Source: Mediterranea massiliensis (GTDB taxonomy: Bacteria; Bacteroidota; Bacteroidia; Bacteroidales; Bacteroidaceae). From it: a stretch of DNA of 7,638 nt. A model generated the notes under the pieces. That model made no database searches. It saw nothing but the letters and a program-made list of their open reading frames with translations, and was not told the DNA's origin. The stretch lies in the NCBI GenBank assembly GCA_958402075.1, contig CATXSD010000122.1:1-7638 (forward strand), given 5' to 3'. This document shows positions 1-6,606 of the stretch, in pieces. Both the position numbers and the translations under genes were made by a program. The first letter of the stretch is position 1. Each line of letters begins with the position of its first letter.

Positions 1-143
1 AAGATAAAGAAAAAATATATCGATATAGTACTTTCCCAGAAAGAGAATGTATGATTTTAGTCGGAGGAGCCTATGCAAAAGGGAAAAAAGTAGTATGTTA
101 TTCCGGAAATGAGCATCCAGTATGTGTAGATTGTCAACTATAA
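1..143 (+). CDS. C-terminal fragment of a small cysteine-containing protein, possibly NVEALA-type peptide (5' end outside window)
   Basis: A reading frame is open from the left edge (first full codon at base 3) to TAA at 141-143, giving 46 residues. Four cysteines are visible, at fragment positions 16, 32, 41 and 44, and the protein ends in PVCVDCQL. The next gene is a six-bladed propeller lipoprotein whose ATG lies inside this frame, 22 bases before the stop, which suggests translational coupling. In Bacteroides, short secreted peptides of the NVEALA family (about 80 residues, Cys-rich C-terminus) are commonly found beside such lipoproteins, and the length and Cys pattern fit. The signal peptide and the NVEALA motif would lie upstream and cannot be seen, so the family call is an inference from context. 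The A+T-rich composition matches the following gene and differs from gyrB. Confidence 0.45.
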   Translation, partial: DKEKIYRYSTFPERECMILVGGAYAKGKKVVCYSGNEHPVCVDCQL

Positions 144-1336
144 TAGTAACAATTGTTTTTATTATTATAGCATCTATAGCAAACGGATGTAAAGGAAATG
201 GCAACAATGCAAGCCTTGAAGTCAAAGATGTTATTGAAATACCTATTAATAATCCCATTGAAACATCTATCAATAATTTAATTGCAGAATACGACACTAT
301 CCGCTTAGAGGTATCAAGCAAATCGTTGCTTTCTGACATAGCTCAAGTCCAAATAATGAACGACAAGTTATATGTAACAGAAAGCAGTATGTCTATGGTT
401 TTTATCTACACACTTGAAGGGAAATACATATCAAAGATATGTAATCAAGGAGAGGGGCCAAAAGAATATATCAAAATTTATAGTTTTGAACTTGATCCAG
501 CAAATAATCGTCTTCTTTTAACCGACACCTTTTCAAAACGGCTTTTTATTTATGACGAAAACGGCAATTTGCAAGATGTTATATCATTAAATTTTATGCC
601 TGAACGTGTTGTATCCGACCAGAGTGGCCGTTTTTTACACATTAAGGCATCCATGGATTATGAAAATAATGACAAAAAATTAAGTAAAACACATATACAG
701 GTTTTAAACAACAAAGGAGATATTGAATTTGCATTTCTGCCTGATGAGTCTCCTAATCATAAACGGTTTCGCTCAATTCAAGCTGCCAATCTTACAAAAG
801 ACGGAGAGTTTCAATTCATGCCTCCTTACTCGAATATCATTTATCGCATTCACGGCCAACAAGCGATACCTGTTTATACTCTTACCCCAAAAAACGGATG
901 GGATTTGTTGTCAAAGGAAGACAAAAAAGAAATCTATTTTACGGTTGAACAATCGAACATCCCAAAGTTTGAAGAACAGAAAAAGATGTTTTTTAGCGGA
1001 AGTTTCTTTGACTCCGATAGTTTATTGTTTATATCCAGTGGCTGGAAACAGCATTTTTACACACTCTATTCGAAGACTCAAAAAGCCGCCTTTACTATTA
1101 CACCTGAAAAAATCAGCGGAAACAAAGGATTAAAAGAAATTTTTTTAAGGTGCCCTCTTGCATTATATGGCGGATATTTCTACATAGATGTTTCTTTTGG
1201 AATTATGAGTTATGCACTAAACTATTTAGAAGAAGGGAAAATGAAATTCTTTCTTCAATCAATTAATGATGAAGAGGGAAATCCATGTATCATACGTTAT
1301 AAATTCAACCAAGCCCTTCTGACACCCGGATCATAA
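122..1336 (+). CDS. Six-bladed beta-propeller lipoprotein
   Basis: This 404-residue protein starts at ATG 122 with a short lipoprotein signal: a hydrophobic run at residues 7-19 followed by A20-N21-G22-C23. Cys23 is the likely lipidated residue, which would place the protein in the periplasm or at the outer membrane. The next part reads as beta-propeller blades. Residues 98-116 carry the hallmark of the Bacteroidetes six-bladed propeller family (DUF5128 type), EGKYISKICNQGEGPKEY. It is followed by the repeat-like FELDPANNRLLLTD (122-135) and LFIYDENGNL (141-150). No catalytic motif is visible, and members of this family have no firmly established activity. The start overlaps the preceding small ORF by 22 bases and no clear ribosome binding site is seen, so coupled translation is likely. 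The gene is markedly A+T-rich compared with gyrB downstream. No terminator is obvious between its stop and gyrB. Confidence 0.85.
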   Translation: MCRLSTIIVTIVFIIIASIANGCKGNGNNASLEVKDVIEIPINNPIETSINNLIAEYDTIRLEVSSKSLLSDIAQVQIMNDKLYVTESSMSMVFIYTLEGKYISKICNQGEGPKEYIKIYSFELDPANNRLLLTDTFSKRLFIYDENGNLQDVISLNFMPERVVSDQSGRFLHIKASMDYENNDKKLSKTHIQVLNNKGDIEFAFLPDESPNHKRFRSIQAANLTKDGEFQFMPPYSNIIYRIHGQQAIPVYTLTPKNGWDLLSKEDKKEIYFTVEQSNIPKFEEQKKMFFSGSFFDSDSLLFISSGWKQHFYTLYSKTQKAAFTITPEKISGNKGLKEIFLRCPLALYGGYFYIDVSFGIMSYALNYLEEGKMKFFLQSINDEEGNPCIIRYKFNQALLTPGS

Positions 1337-1377
1337 AAAGAGAAACAGGCAAAACTGGCAAAAGAACTACAAACCTA

Positions 1378-1408
1378 TTTCGGATTCCAAAGATTTTCAC
1401 TATTTTTG
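1378..1408 (+). promoter_or_regulatory. Bacteroides-type promoter of gyrB
   Basis: The -7 element TATTTTTG (1401-1408) matches TAnnTTTG exactly. A -33-like TTTC (1378-1381) lies 19 bases upstream, one base off TTTG. Transcription would begin near 1415, leaving a leader of about 20 bases with AAGG at 1424-1427, eight bases before the gyrB ATG. This supports independent transcription of gyrB from the A+T-rich genes to the left. Confidence 0.6.
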
Positions 1409-1435
1409 CTCAGTTATTACATTAAGGCTCAAATT

Positions 1436-3409
1436 ATGACTGAAGAAGAAAAAATAAACGGTGAAAACAATTATTCGGCCTGCAACATCCAAGTGCTGGA
1501 AGGACTGGAAGCGGTGAGAAAACGCCCCGCCATGTACATCGGCGACATCAGCGAAAACGGTTTGCACCACCTGGTATACGAAGTGGTGGACAACGCCATC
1601 GACGAAGCCATGGCCGGCTACTGCGACCACATCGAAGTAACCATCAACGAAGACAACTCCATTACCGTACAAGATAACGGCCGCGGTATCCCCGTGGACT
1701 TCCACGCCAAAGAAAAGAAATCGGCCCTGGAAGTAGTCATGACCGTGCTCCATGCCGGAGGCAAGTTCGACAAAGGTTCCTACAAGGTGTCGGGCGGTCT
1801 GCACGGCGTAGGTGTATCGTGCGTCAACGCCCTGTCTACGCACATGACGACGCAGGTATTCCGCAACGGAAAAATCTACCAGCAGGAGTATGAATGCGGC
1901 AAGCCGCTCTACGACGTCAAGGAAGTGGGCACCTGCAATCCGGGCTTCACCGGCACCAAGCAGACCTTCTGGCCGGACGGAAGCATCTTTACCACCACCG
2001 AATACAAGTACAGCACGCTGCAGGCCCGCCTGCGCGAACTGGCCTATCTGAACGCCGGCATCCGCATCACGCTGACCGACCGCCGCCAGAAAGACGAGAA
2101 CGGCGAGTTCGTGAAAGAAGTATTCCATTCCGAAGAAGGCGTCAAGGAGTTTGTCCGCTACCTGAACAGCAACAACACGCCGCTCTTCGACGACGTCATC
2201 TACCTGAACACCGAAAAGGCCGGCGTACCCATCGAGTGCGCCATCATGTATAACACGGGCTACCGCGAGAACCTGCATTCCTACGTGAACAACATCAACA
2301 CGAAGGAAGGCGGTACGCACGAAGCCGGCTTCCGCTCCGCCCTGACCCGCGTACTGAAGAAATACGGCGAAGACACCTGCGCCAAACAGTTGGAGAAGGC
2401 CAAAGTAGAAATCTCGGGCGAGGACTTCCGCGAGGGCCTCATCGCCGTCATCTCCGTCAAGGTGGCCGAACCCCAGTTCGAAGGACAGACCAAGACGAAG
2501 CTGGGCAACAGCGAAGTGAGCGGCGCCGTCAACCAGGCCGTAGGCGAAGCCCTGACCTACTATCTGGAGGAGCATCCGAAAGAAGCCAAGCTGATTGTAG
2601 ACAAGGTGATACTGGCCGCTACCGCCCGTGTAGCCGCCCGCAAGGCACGCGAGTCGGTACAACGCAAGTCGCCCATGAGCGGCGGAGGCATGCCGGGCAA
2701 ACTGGCCGACTGCTCCAGCAAGGACCCCGACGAATGCGAACTGTTCCTCGTCGAGGGTGACTCGGCAGGCGGATCGGCCAAGCAGGGCCGCAACCGTACC
2801 TTCCAGGCCATCCTGCCCCTGCGCGGTAAGATTCTGAACGTAGAGAAAGCCATGTGGCACAAGGCCTTCGAAAGCGACGAGGTGAACAACATCATCCAGG
2901 CACTGGGCATCCGCTTCGGCCTCAACGGCGAAGACAGCAAGGAAGCCAACATCGACAAGCTGCGCTACAAGAAGGTCATCATCATGACCGATGCCGATGT
3001 CGATGGTTCGCACATCGACACGCTGATCATGACCCTCTTCTTCCGCTACTTCCCGCAAGTCATCCAGCAAGGCTACCTCTACATCGCCACTCCCCCGCTC
3101 TACCTCTGCACCAAAGGTAAGGTGAAGGAATACTGCTGGACCGACCAGCAGCGCCAGCGGTTTATCGATACCTACGGCGGCGGTTCGGAGAATGCCATCC
3201 ACACCCAGCGCTACAAAGGTTTGGGTGAAATGAACCCCGAACAGCTGTGGGAGACGACCATGAACCCCGAAAACCGCATGCTGAAGCAAGTCAACATCGA
3301 CAATGCCGCCGAGGCCGACTACATCTTCTCCATGCTGATGGGCGAAGACGTAGGTCCGCGACGCGAATTCATCGAAAAGAATGCAACATACGCCAACATT
3401 GACGCATAA
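1436..3409 (+). CDS. gyrB: DNA gyrase subunit B
   Basis: GyrB is the ATPase subunit of the A2B2 type II topoisomerase that introduces negative supercoils into DNA, acting in the cytoplasm with GyrA. From ATG 1436 the protein has 657 residues. The GHKL ATPase domain shows VVDNAIDEA (50-58) preceded by the catalytic-base position E49, DNGRGIPV (80-87), and the glycine lid GGLHGVG (120-126). The transducer domain carries the QTKTKLGN loop (351-358). The TOPRIM domain has EGDSAGG (440-446, metal ligand E440) and DADVDGSHI (519-527, acidic D519/D521/D523). The C-terminal tail has QRYKGLGEMN (591-600). It lacks the large insert of E. coli GyrB (804 residues), as is usual outside Proteobacteria. Quinolone-relevant positions are wild-type (D442 and K465, equivalent to E. 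coli D426 and K447). ATG 1436 is preferred to an in-frame TTG at 1406, which lies inside the -7 element. The gene appears monocistronic, with its own promoter and terminator. Confidence 0.98.
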   Translation: MTEEEKINGENNYSACNIQVLEGLEAVRKRPAMYIGDISENGLHHLVYEVVDNAIDEAMAGYCDHIEVTINEDNSITVQDNGRGIPVDFHAKEKKSALEVVMTVLHAGGKFDKGSYKVSGGLHGVGVSCVNALSTHMTTQVFRNGKIYQQEYECGKPLYDVKEVGTCNPGFTGTKQTFWPDGSIFTTTEYKYSTLQARLRELAYLNAGIRITLTDRRQKDENGEFVKEVFHSEEGVKEFVRYLNSNNTPLFDDVIYLNTEKAGVPIECAIMYNTGYRENLHSYVNNINTKEGGTHEAGFRSALTRVLKKYGEDTCAKQLEKAKVEISGEDFREGLIAVISVKVAEPQFEGQTKTKLGNSEVSGAVNQAVGEALTYYLEEHPKEAKLIVDKVILAATARVAARKARESVQRKSPMSGGGMPGKLADCSSKDPDECELFLVEGDSAGGSAKQGRNRTFQAILPLRGKILNVEKAMWHKAFESDEVNNIIQALGIRFGLNGEDSKEANIDKLRYKKVIIMTDADVDGSHIDTLIMTLFFRYFPQVIQQGYLYIATPPLYLCTKGKVKEYCWTDQQRQRFIDTYGGGSENAIHTQRYKGLGEMNPEQLWETTMNPENRMLKQVNIDNAAEADYIFSMLMGEDVGPRREFIEKNATYANIDA

Positions 3410-3446
3410 TTTATTATTTACCAACCTCACATCTTACAACTGAAGC

Positions 3447-3490
3447 AGTCCCGGAGCAGCAGGAAAATCCTGCCGGCCGGGACTTTTTCT
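3447..3490 (+). terminator. Intrinsic terminator of gyrB
   Basis: An 8-bp outer stem AGTCCCGG (3447-3454) pairs with CCGGGACT (3477-3484). An inner stem GCAGGA (3459-3464) pairs with TCCTGC (3468-3473) around an AAA loop. A T-rich tract, TTTTTCTTTC, begins at the base of the stem. It lies 37 bases after the gyrB stop and closes that transcription unit. Confidence 0.9.
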
Positions 3491-3633
3491 TTCAATACTT
3501 CCCCGACACGTAAATCCTCCTTCTGCGACCTCTCCCTGAAACATTCTTGCAAAATGATTCCCCAGCAACCCATACCCGCCGGCACAAAATCGGTCAAAGG
3601 GCAGAAGTTTTTCAAGAAAAAAGAGAGAATAAA

Positions 3634-3664
3634 ATTGTTTTATTAAAAGAAAAGTATAATTTTG
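3634..3664 (+). promoter_or_regulatory. Bacteroides-type promoter of the tandem winged-helix genes
   Basis: TAATTTTG (3657-3664) is an exact TAnnTTTG -7 element. ATTG (3634-3637), one base off the -33 TTTG, lies 19 bases upstream in an A+T-rich stretch. The predicted transcription start is near 3671, about 175 bases before the first winged-helix ATG, which makes an unusually long leader. The bases between the gyrB terminator and this promoter (about 3491-3633) show no gene or structure that I can support. Confidence 0.65.
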
Positions 3665-3670
3665 TAACAG

Positions 3671-3846
3671 ATTGCTGGGAGAAACAGTTTATCCATGACA
3701 AAAGTTCAATATCCGACACAAAAAAGGGAAATTGGAACATGGGGACAAGCCGGACAACCTTCCAGCTGATTTTTGCTGAAGGAAAGGCATGCGGAATGCC
3801 AGTAAACAGGATCAGACATAAAATTAACCTCTTAAATTTTTTGCTT
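3671..3846 (+). promoter_or_regulatory. Long structured 5' leader of the winged-helix pair
   Basis: Two consecutive hairpins are visible. CCTTCCAGC (3758-3766) pairs with GCTGAAGG (3775-3782) with one bulged C, around an 8-base loop TGATTTTT. GGCAT (3786-3790) pairs with ATGCC (3796-3800) around a 5-base loop. An A+T-rich stretch follows up to the start codon. A 24-codon ORF (ATG 3695, TGA 3767-3769) ends in the loop of the first hairpin. Whether this leader regulates expression is inference; it matches no riboswitch class that I recognise. Confidence 0.35.
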
Positions 3847-4074
3847 ATGAATGTACAAAGTATCGGTGAAAATGCAGGAATCATCTGGAGACTGCTCCAG
3901 AGTGAGAACCGGAAATGGGACTATCTGGAAATCAAGAAGGCGACCGGCCTGCCGGACAGAGACATCAATGCGGCCATCGGCTGGCTGGCCCGTGAAGGCA
4001 AACTGACGATAGATGAGACCAAAGTCGGAAGAAGAAACATCATATACATCGAGTTAAACTATTATATCGGTTGA
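3847..4074 (+). CDS. Small winged helix-turn-helix protein (DUF2582 family), first of tandem pair
   Basis: From ATG 3847 this is a 75-residue protein resembling the small winged-helix family DUF2582 (PF10771). A first helix carries NAGIIWRLL (9-17), a predicted recognition region GLPDRDINAAIGWLARE spans 34-50, and a beta wing follows at 51-75. Such proteins are all wHTH domain with no ligand-binding part; DNA binding is presumed from the fold, and targets are unknown. The frame is open far upstream, with in-frame ATGs at 3739 and 3796. I chose 3847 because the family and the adjacent paralog both begin only a few residues before the I-G-x-N-A-G motif. A long leader precedes it, and the second copy starts three bases after its TGA. 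No Shine-Dalgarno site is evident, as is common in Bacteroidetes. Confidence 0.85.
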   Translation: MNVQSIGENAGIIWRLLQSENRKWDYLEIKKATGLPDRDINAAIGWLAREGKLTIDETKVGRRNIIYIELNYYIG

Positions 4075-4077
4075 ATT

Positions 4078-4296
4078 ATGGATAAAAGTACCATTGGAAA
4101 CAATGCAGGCATCGTCTGGCGACTGCTGAACAACGGCAAGCGATGGAGTTATGAAGACCTGAAAACCGCCTCCGGACTGACGGACAGAGACCTGAACGCC
4201 GCCATCGGCTGGCTGGCAAGAGAGGACAAAGTCTACTTCGAAACAGACAAGGACAACACGGAGTACCTTTATCTCTCTGTCAACGTGTACTTCTGA
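4078..4296 (+). CDS. Small winged helix-turn-helix protein (DUF2582 family), second of tandem pair
   Basis: This 72-residue paralog of the preceding gene is separated from it by three bases, so the two are almost certainly co-transcribed and translationally coupled. It has the same layout: IGNNAGIVWRLL (6-17), the helix-turn-helix GLTDRDLNAAIGWLARE (33-49), and a wing ending in LYLSVNVYF. The ten-residue block NAAIGWLARE is identical in both copies. The wings differ: the first copy has a basic KVGRRN stretch, whereas this one has an acidic ETDKDNTE. A local gene duplication followed by divergence explains the pair, and hetero-dimer formation is possible but unproven. The terminator about 100 bases downstream ends the unit. 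Confidence 0.85.
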   Translation: MDKSTIGNNAGIVWRLLNNGKRWSYEDLKTASGLTDRDLNAAIGWLAREDKVYFETDKDNTEYLYLSVNVYF

Positions 4297-4400
4297 CATG
4301 CCCTGCCACAGGACCTGGACCTGCCTTTGAAAGAATTGAAATGTACCATGGCTCCACACCGCGGTGCGACGCAGAGGGGAGCGATGGAAGTGAACGAACA

Positions 4401-4444
4401 CGCCGGACGGAAGGTCTACCTCCCGCTCCGGCGCCCCTCTTTTT
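4401..4444 (+). terminator. Intrinsic terminator of the winged-helix operon
   Basis: CGCCGGA (4401-4407) pairs with TCCGGCG (4427-4433). Pairing continues inward with CGG/CCG and AGGT/ACCT, interrupted by one mismatch and one bulge. CCCCTCTTTTT follows. The 104 bases between the second winged-helix stop and this hairpin show no gene. Confidence 0.75.
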
Positions 4445-4475
4445 CCGGCCTGTTAAGACTAAATAAGACTGATTC

Positions 4476-4507
4476 CTTGGCACGCTGAAGCAAAATTATC
4501 ATCTTTG
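4476..4507 (+). promoter_or_regulatory. Probable promoter of the aspartic protease gene
   Basis: CATCTTTG (4500-4507) is one base off TAnnTTTG, with CTTG (4476-4479) 20 bases upstream as a -33-like element. The predicted start near 4514 leaves a leader of about 20 bases. The preceding terminator makes a separate promoter necessary. Confidence 0.45.
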
Positions 4508-4533
4508 GTCTGAAAACTCCAAACGACGACATC

Positions 4534-5883
4534 ATGAAGAAATTACTCCTGGCCCTCTGCCTTGCCACCGTACAAACCGTCTCCGCACAAACCGCCGACC
4601 AGCACATCGGCACCCTGATCAATGAAAGCAACTGGTTCGAGCTGAAACGAACAATGGACGATACGCCCCGCGACTCCGTCAGCCCCCTACTCTACCAGAT
4701 GGGCACAGCCCTGACCGCCCACTACTTCAACCGCCCCGACTCGGCCTGCACCACCATCGGCATCCTGCTGAACGAATACCAGCCGGAACTGGGCCCGCAA
4801 AACGCCGTAAACATGGCCACCCTCCTGGCCACCGACCTGACACGGAGCAACCGCTACCAGGAAGCTGCCGCACTGATGCAGAGCCTGGCCGGGCAACTGC
4901 AGGCACAGGGTGTGGACACGGCGACCACAACTCCCATCCTCCAAGCAGCCGACCTCTACACGGCATACGCCCGCGTGGCACCTTTCTGCCGCCCGCTCCA
5001 CTCCGCGGGCGAATACCACATACCTTTCTCGTTCAACGACGACATGCACCAGGGATACAAGAAGCAGGGACACTTCCTGATGCTGGATGCACGCATCAAC
5101 GGCACCTGCGAACCGGTAGTGTTCGACACCGGCGCAGGTGCCAACATCATCAGCAGCCGGCTGGCCGAAGCATGCGGCCTGCGGCTGACGGACATCACCC
5201 TCGGCATGCAGGGCATAGGCAGGCAGCAGGGACGCGTAGCCCTGGCCGACACGCTGCGCATCGGCCCGATGGCGTGGCAGAACGTTCCCTTCCTGATTGT
5301 CGATACACGCACAGGCGATGCCGAAGCCGACAGCATCGGCGACCTGCTGCAGCCCGTCATCGGACTTCCCATTATACTGAGTATGAAAGAGGTACAGTTT
5401 GATTTTGAGCACCACGAACTGCTGATACCCGTCACGCCGACACCCAATCCGCTGGCCGGCAGCAACCTGCTGCGCACGGACAGCGAAGGCCTGCGTGTGG
5501 AGAGCCGCGACGACGAGGGGCACCCGATGTACATGCACCTCGACACGGGCTCTTATGGCAGCGACCTGACTGCCCGCTGGTATGCCGCCCACCGCACACA
5601 GGTGGAGGCACAGGGCCAACCCGACTCGCTCCGCATGGCCGGCATCGGCGGCGTTAGCAAGCAAAAGACCTACCGCATGCCGCGCATTACTTACCGCATC
5701 GGACAGGGACAGGCGGCGCTGGACGACGTACACGTCAGCACAGGCCTCGACCTCCGCACGGGACAGTCTGTCGGCAATCTATTCGGCATCAGCGATATAG
5801 ACGGCATTATCGGATTGGGACTGCTGGAGCGGTTCCGCCGCGTCACACTGAACTTGGAAGAGATGTATATCAATGCAGAATGA
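4534..5883 (+). CDS. Secreted retropepsin-like aspartic protease with two DTG motifs
   Basis: This 449-residue protein begins with a cleavable signal peptide, MKKLLLALCLATVQTVSA, likely cut after A18, so it acts in the periplasm or beyond. Residues about 20-150 are alpha-helical and TPR-like in appearance. Two retropepsin-like lobes follow. The first has PVVFDTGAGANIIS (active-site D198) and a hydrophobic-hydrophobic-Gly segment VIGLPIILSM (275-284). The second has MHLDTGSYGSDLT (D337) and DGIIGLGLLERF (423-434). Both D-T-G triads are intact, so a single chain could form a complete two-Asp active site, as in pepsin; retroviral proteases need a dimer for this. Related Bacteroidetes proteins are annotated as retropepsin-like or clan AA aspartic proteases; the substrate is unknown. 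It has its own promoter, and the minus-strand DUF3109 gene converges on it 77 bases downstream. No clear terminator is visible in that gap. Confidence 0.85.
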   Translation: MKKLLLALCLATVQTVSAQTADQHIGTLINESNWFELKRTMDDTPRDSVSPLLYQMGTALTAHYFNRPDSACTTIGILLNEYQPELGPQNAVNMATLLATDLTRSNRYQEAAALMQSLAGQLQAQGVDTATTTPILQAADLYTAYARVAPFCRPLHSAGEYHIPFSFNDDMHQGYKKQGHFLMLDARINGTCEPVVFDTGAGANIISSRLAEACGLRLTDITLGMQGIGRQQGRVALADTLRIGPMAWQNVPFLIVDTRTGDAEADSIGDLLQPVIGLPIILSMKEVQFDFEHHELLIPVTPTPNPLAGSNLLRTDSEGLRVESRDDEGHPMYMHLDTGSYGSDLTARWYAAHRTQVEAQGQPDSLRMAGIGGVSKQKTYRMPRITYRIGQGQAALDDVHVSTGLDLRTGQSVGNLFGISDIDGIIGLGLLERFRRVTLNLEEMYINAE

Positions 5884-5942
5884 GGTGCGAAGATTACTAG
5901 CAGGCCCAGAAGGATAAAAAGCCAGACAAGCAAACTGTCCAT
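5694..5942 (-). CDS. Candidate small membrane-protein ORF, weakly supported
   Basis: An ATG at 5942 on the minus strand, 18 bases after the DUF3109 stop, opens a frame beginning MDSLLVWLFILLGLLVIFAP, a well-formed single transmembrane segment. This hydrophobic part falls in the 5884-5942 gap, outside the convergent protease gene. The remaining roughly 60 residues lie antisense to the protease C-terminus and look like shadow coding (Arg/Ser-rich). It could be a real small co-transcribed protein, a remnant, or chance. There is no ribosome binding site to support it. Confidence 0.15.
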
Positions 5943-5960
5943 CACGATTGATTCATTTAA

Positions 5961-6542
5961 TTACAGCATCCCCTGCTTCTCCAGCTCCTCCGCCGCAATC
6001 TCCAGTTCCTTGTACCACGCTTCGCCGAACTTGCGGATAAGCGGTTCGCGCAGGAACTTATAGACAGGCACATTCTCCTTACGCCCCAACAGGACGGCGG
6101 CCTTGCAGACGTCCCAGCGGTGGTAGTTCACTGCCTTATAGGGACCGTAATCGCCCACGCGGATGGGATAGAGGTGACATGAAACAGGCTTGTAGAAGTC
6201 GGTCTTGCCTTCTCGGAAGGCTTTCTCGATGGCGCAATAGCAGCAGCCACGGTCATCGTAGCAGGTGAAGACACAATCCTTGTTGTTGACAATGGACGTG
6301 ACGAGGTCGCCCTCACAATCGGTATATACCACCCCCTGACGGTCGATGACGGCCCGCGCTTCGGGGCTGAGGTCGTCCCATATCACGGGGAGCACTTCTT
6401 CGAGTTTCTCCACTTCGTCCAGTTCTACCGGCGCTCCGGCATCTCCCTCGATGCAACACTCGCCCTTGCAGGCCGACAGGTCACACAGAAACTTCTCGCG
6501 CAATACGTCGAGACTTACCACTACATCGTCTATCTGTATCAT
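5961..6542 (-). CDS. Cysteine-rich DUF3109 family protein
   Basis: This 193-residue cytoplasmic protein has no signal peptide or membrane segment and matches DUF3109 (PF11307) in length and motifs. It has twelve cysteines in clusters: C20, C25, C29, C30 (CX4CX3CC); C76; C90, C94, C100, C101, C103 (CX3CX5CCXC); C122 in the conserved SCHLYPIR; and C146. The pattern resembles the YkgJ-type putative zinc- or iron-binding proteins, so a metal site or Fe-S cluster is likely, but the biochemical role is not known to me. The C-terminal part is helical and charged. The start is ATG 6540-6542. The gene has a probable promoter at 6607-6638, bordered by the 22-base repeat array, and converges on the protease gene. 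Confidence 0.9.
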   Translation of the reverse strand: MIQIDDVVVSLDVLREKFLCDLSACKGECCIEGDAGAPVELDEVEKLEEVLPVIWDDLSPEARAVIDRQGVVYTDCEGDLVTSIVNNKDCVFTCYDDRGCCYCAIEKAFREGKTDFYKPVSCHLYPIRVGDYGPYKAVNYHRWDVCKAAVLLGRKENVPVYKFLREPLIRKFGEAWYKELEIAAEELEKQGML

Positions 6543-6606
6543 AAATTACCGTTCTTTTATCAAAGTCATTCTTCGCAATCGGGCATTTGCATAAACCGTT
6601 ATAAAT

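Noticed and set aside
1343..1396. Translated stretch before gyrB resembling the LxxYFGFxxF motif at the N-terminus of RecQ helicases
   Set aside because: It is only about ten residues, lacks the following FRPGQ, and lies in the untranscribed gap upstream of the gyrB promoter; chance is the simplest explanation.
1406..1435. Upstream TTG start for gyrB adding ten residues
   Set aside because: The TTG lies inside the exact -7 element TATTTTTG, so it would not be in the mRNA, and ATG 1436 has AAGG at suitable spacing.
1400..3430. A 676-residue ORF on the minus strand across gyrB
   Set aside because: It is an antisense shadow of a G+C-rich gene with strong codon bias. It covers gyrB and no more, has low-complexity Val/Ala/Gly/His-rich content, and shows no recognisable domain.
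3832..3843. A second -7-like element just before the first winged-helix gene
   Set aside because: The TA dinucleotide is missing at the required spacing from TTTG, and transcription would begin at or inside the start codon.
3547..3846. N-terminal extension of the first winged-helix protein (in-frame starts at 3547, 3739 and 3796)
   Set aside because: The extension does not resemble the family, the earliest start precedes the promoter, and the adjacent paralog starts at the same place relative to the domain as ATG 3847.
4322..4462. A roughly 41-codon plus-strand ORF (ATG near 4340) after the winged-helix pair
   Set aside because: It runs through the terminator hairpin, has no homology I recognise and no promoter of its own.
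4687..5733. A 348-residue minus-strand ORF across the aspartic protease
   Set aside because: It is an antisense shadow of the protease gene with a composition typical of reversed coding sequence and no motifs.
6346..6594. An 82-residue plus-strand ORF antisense to the DUF3109 start
   Set aside because: It has Ser/Thr-rich shadow composition, lies opposite a well-supported gene, and no plus-strand promoter is visible.
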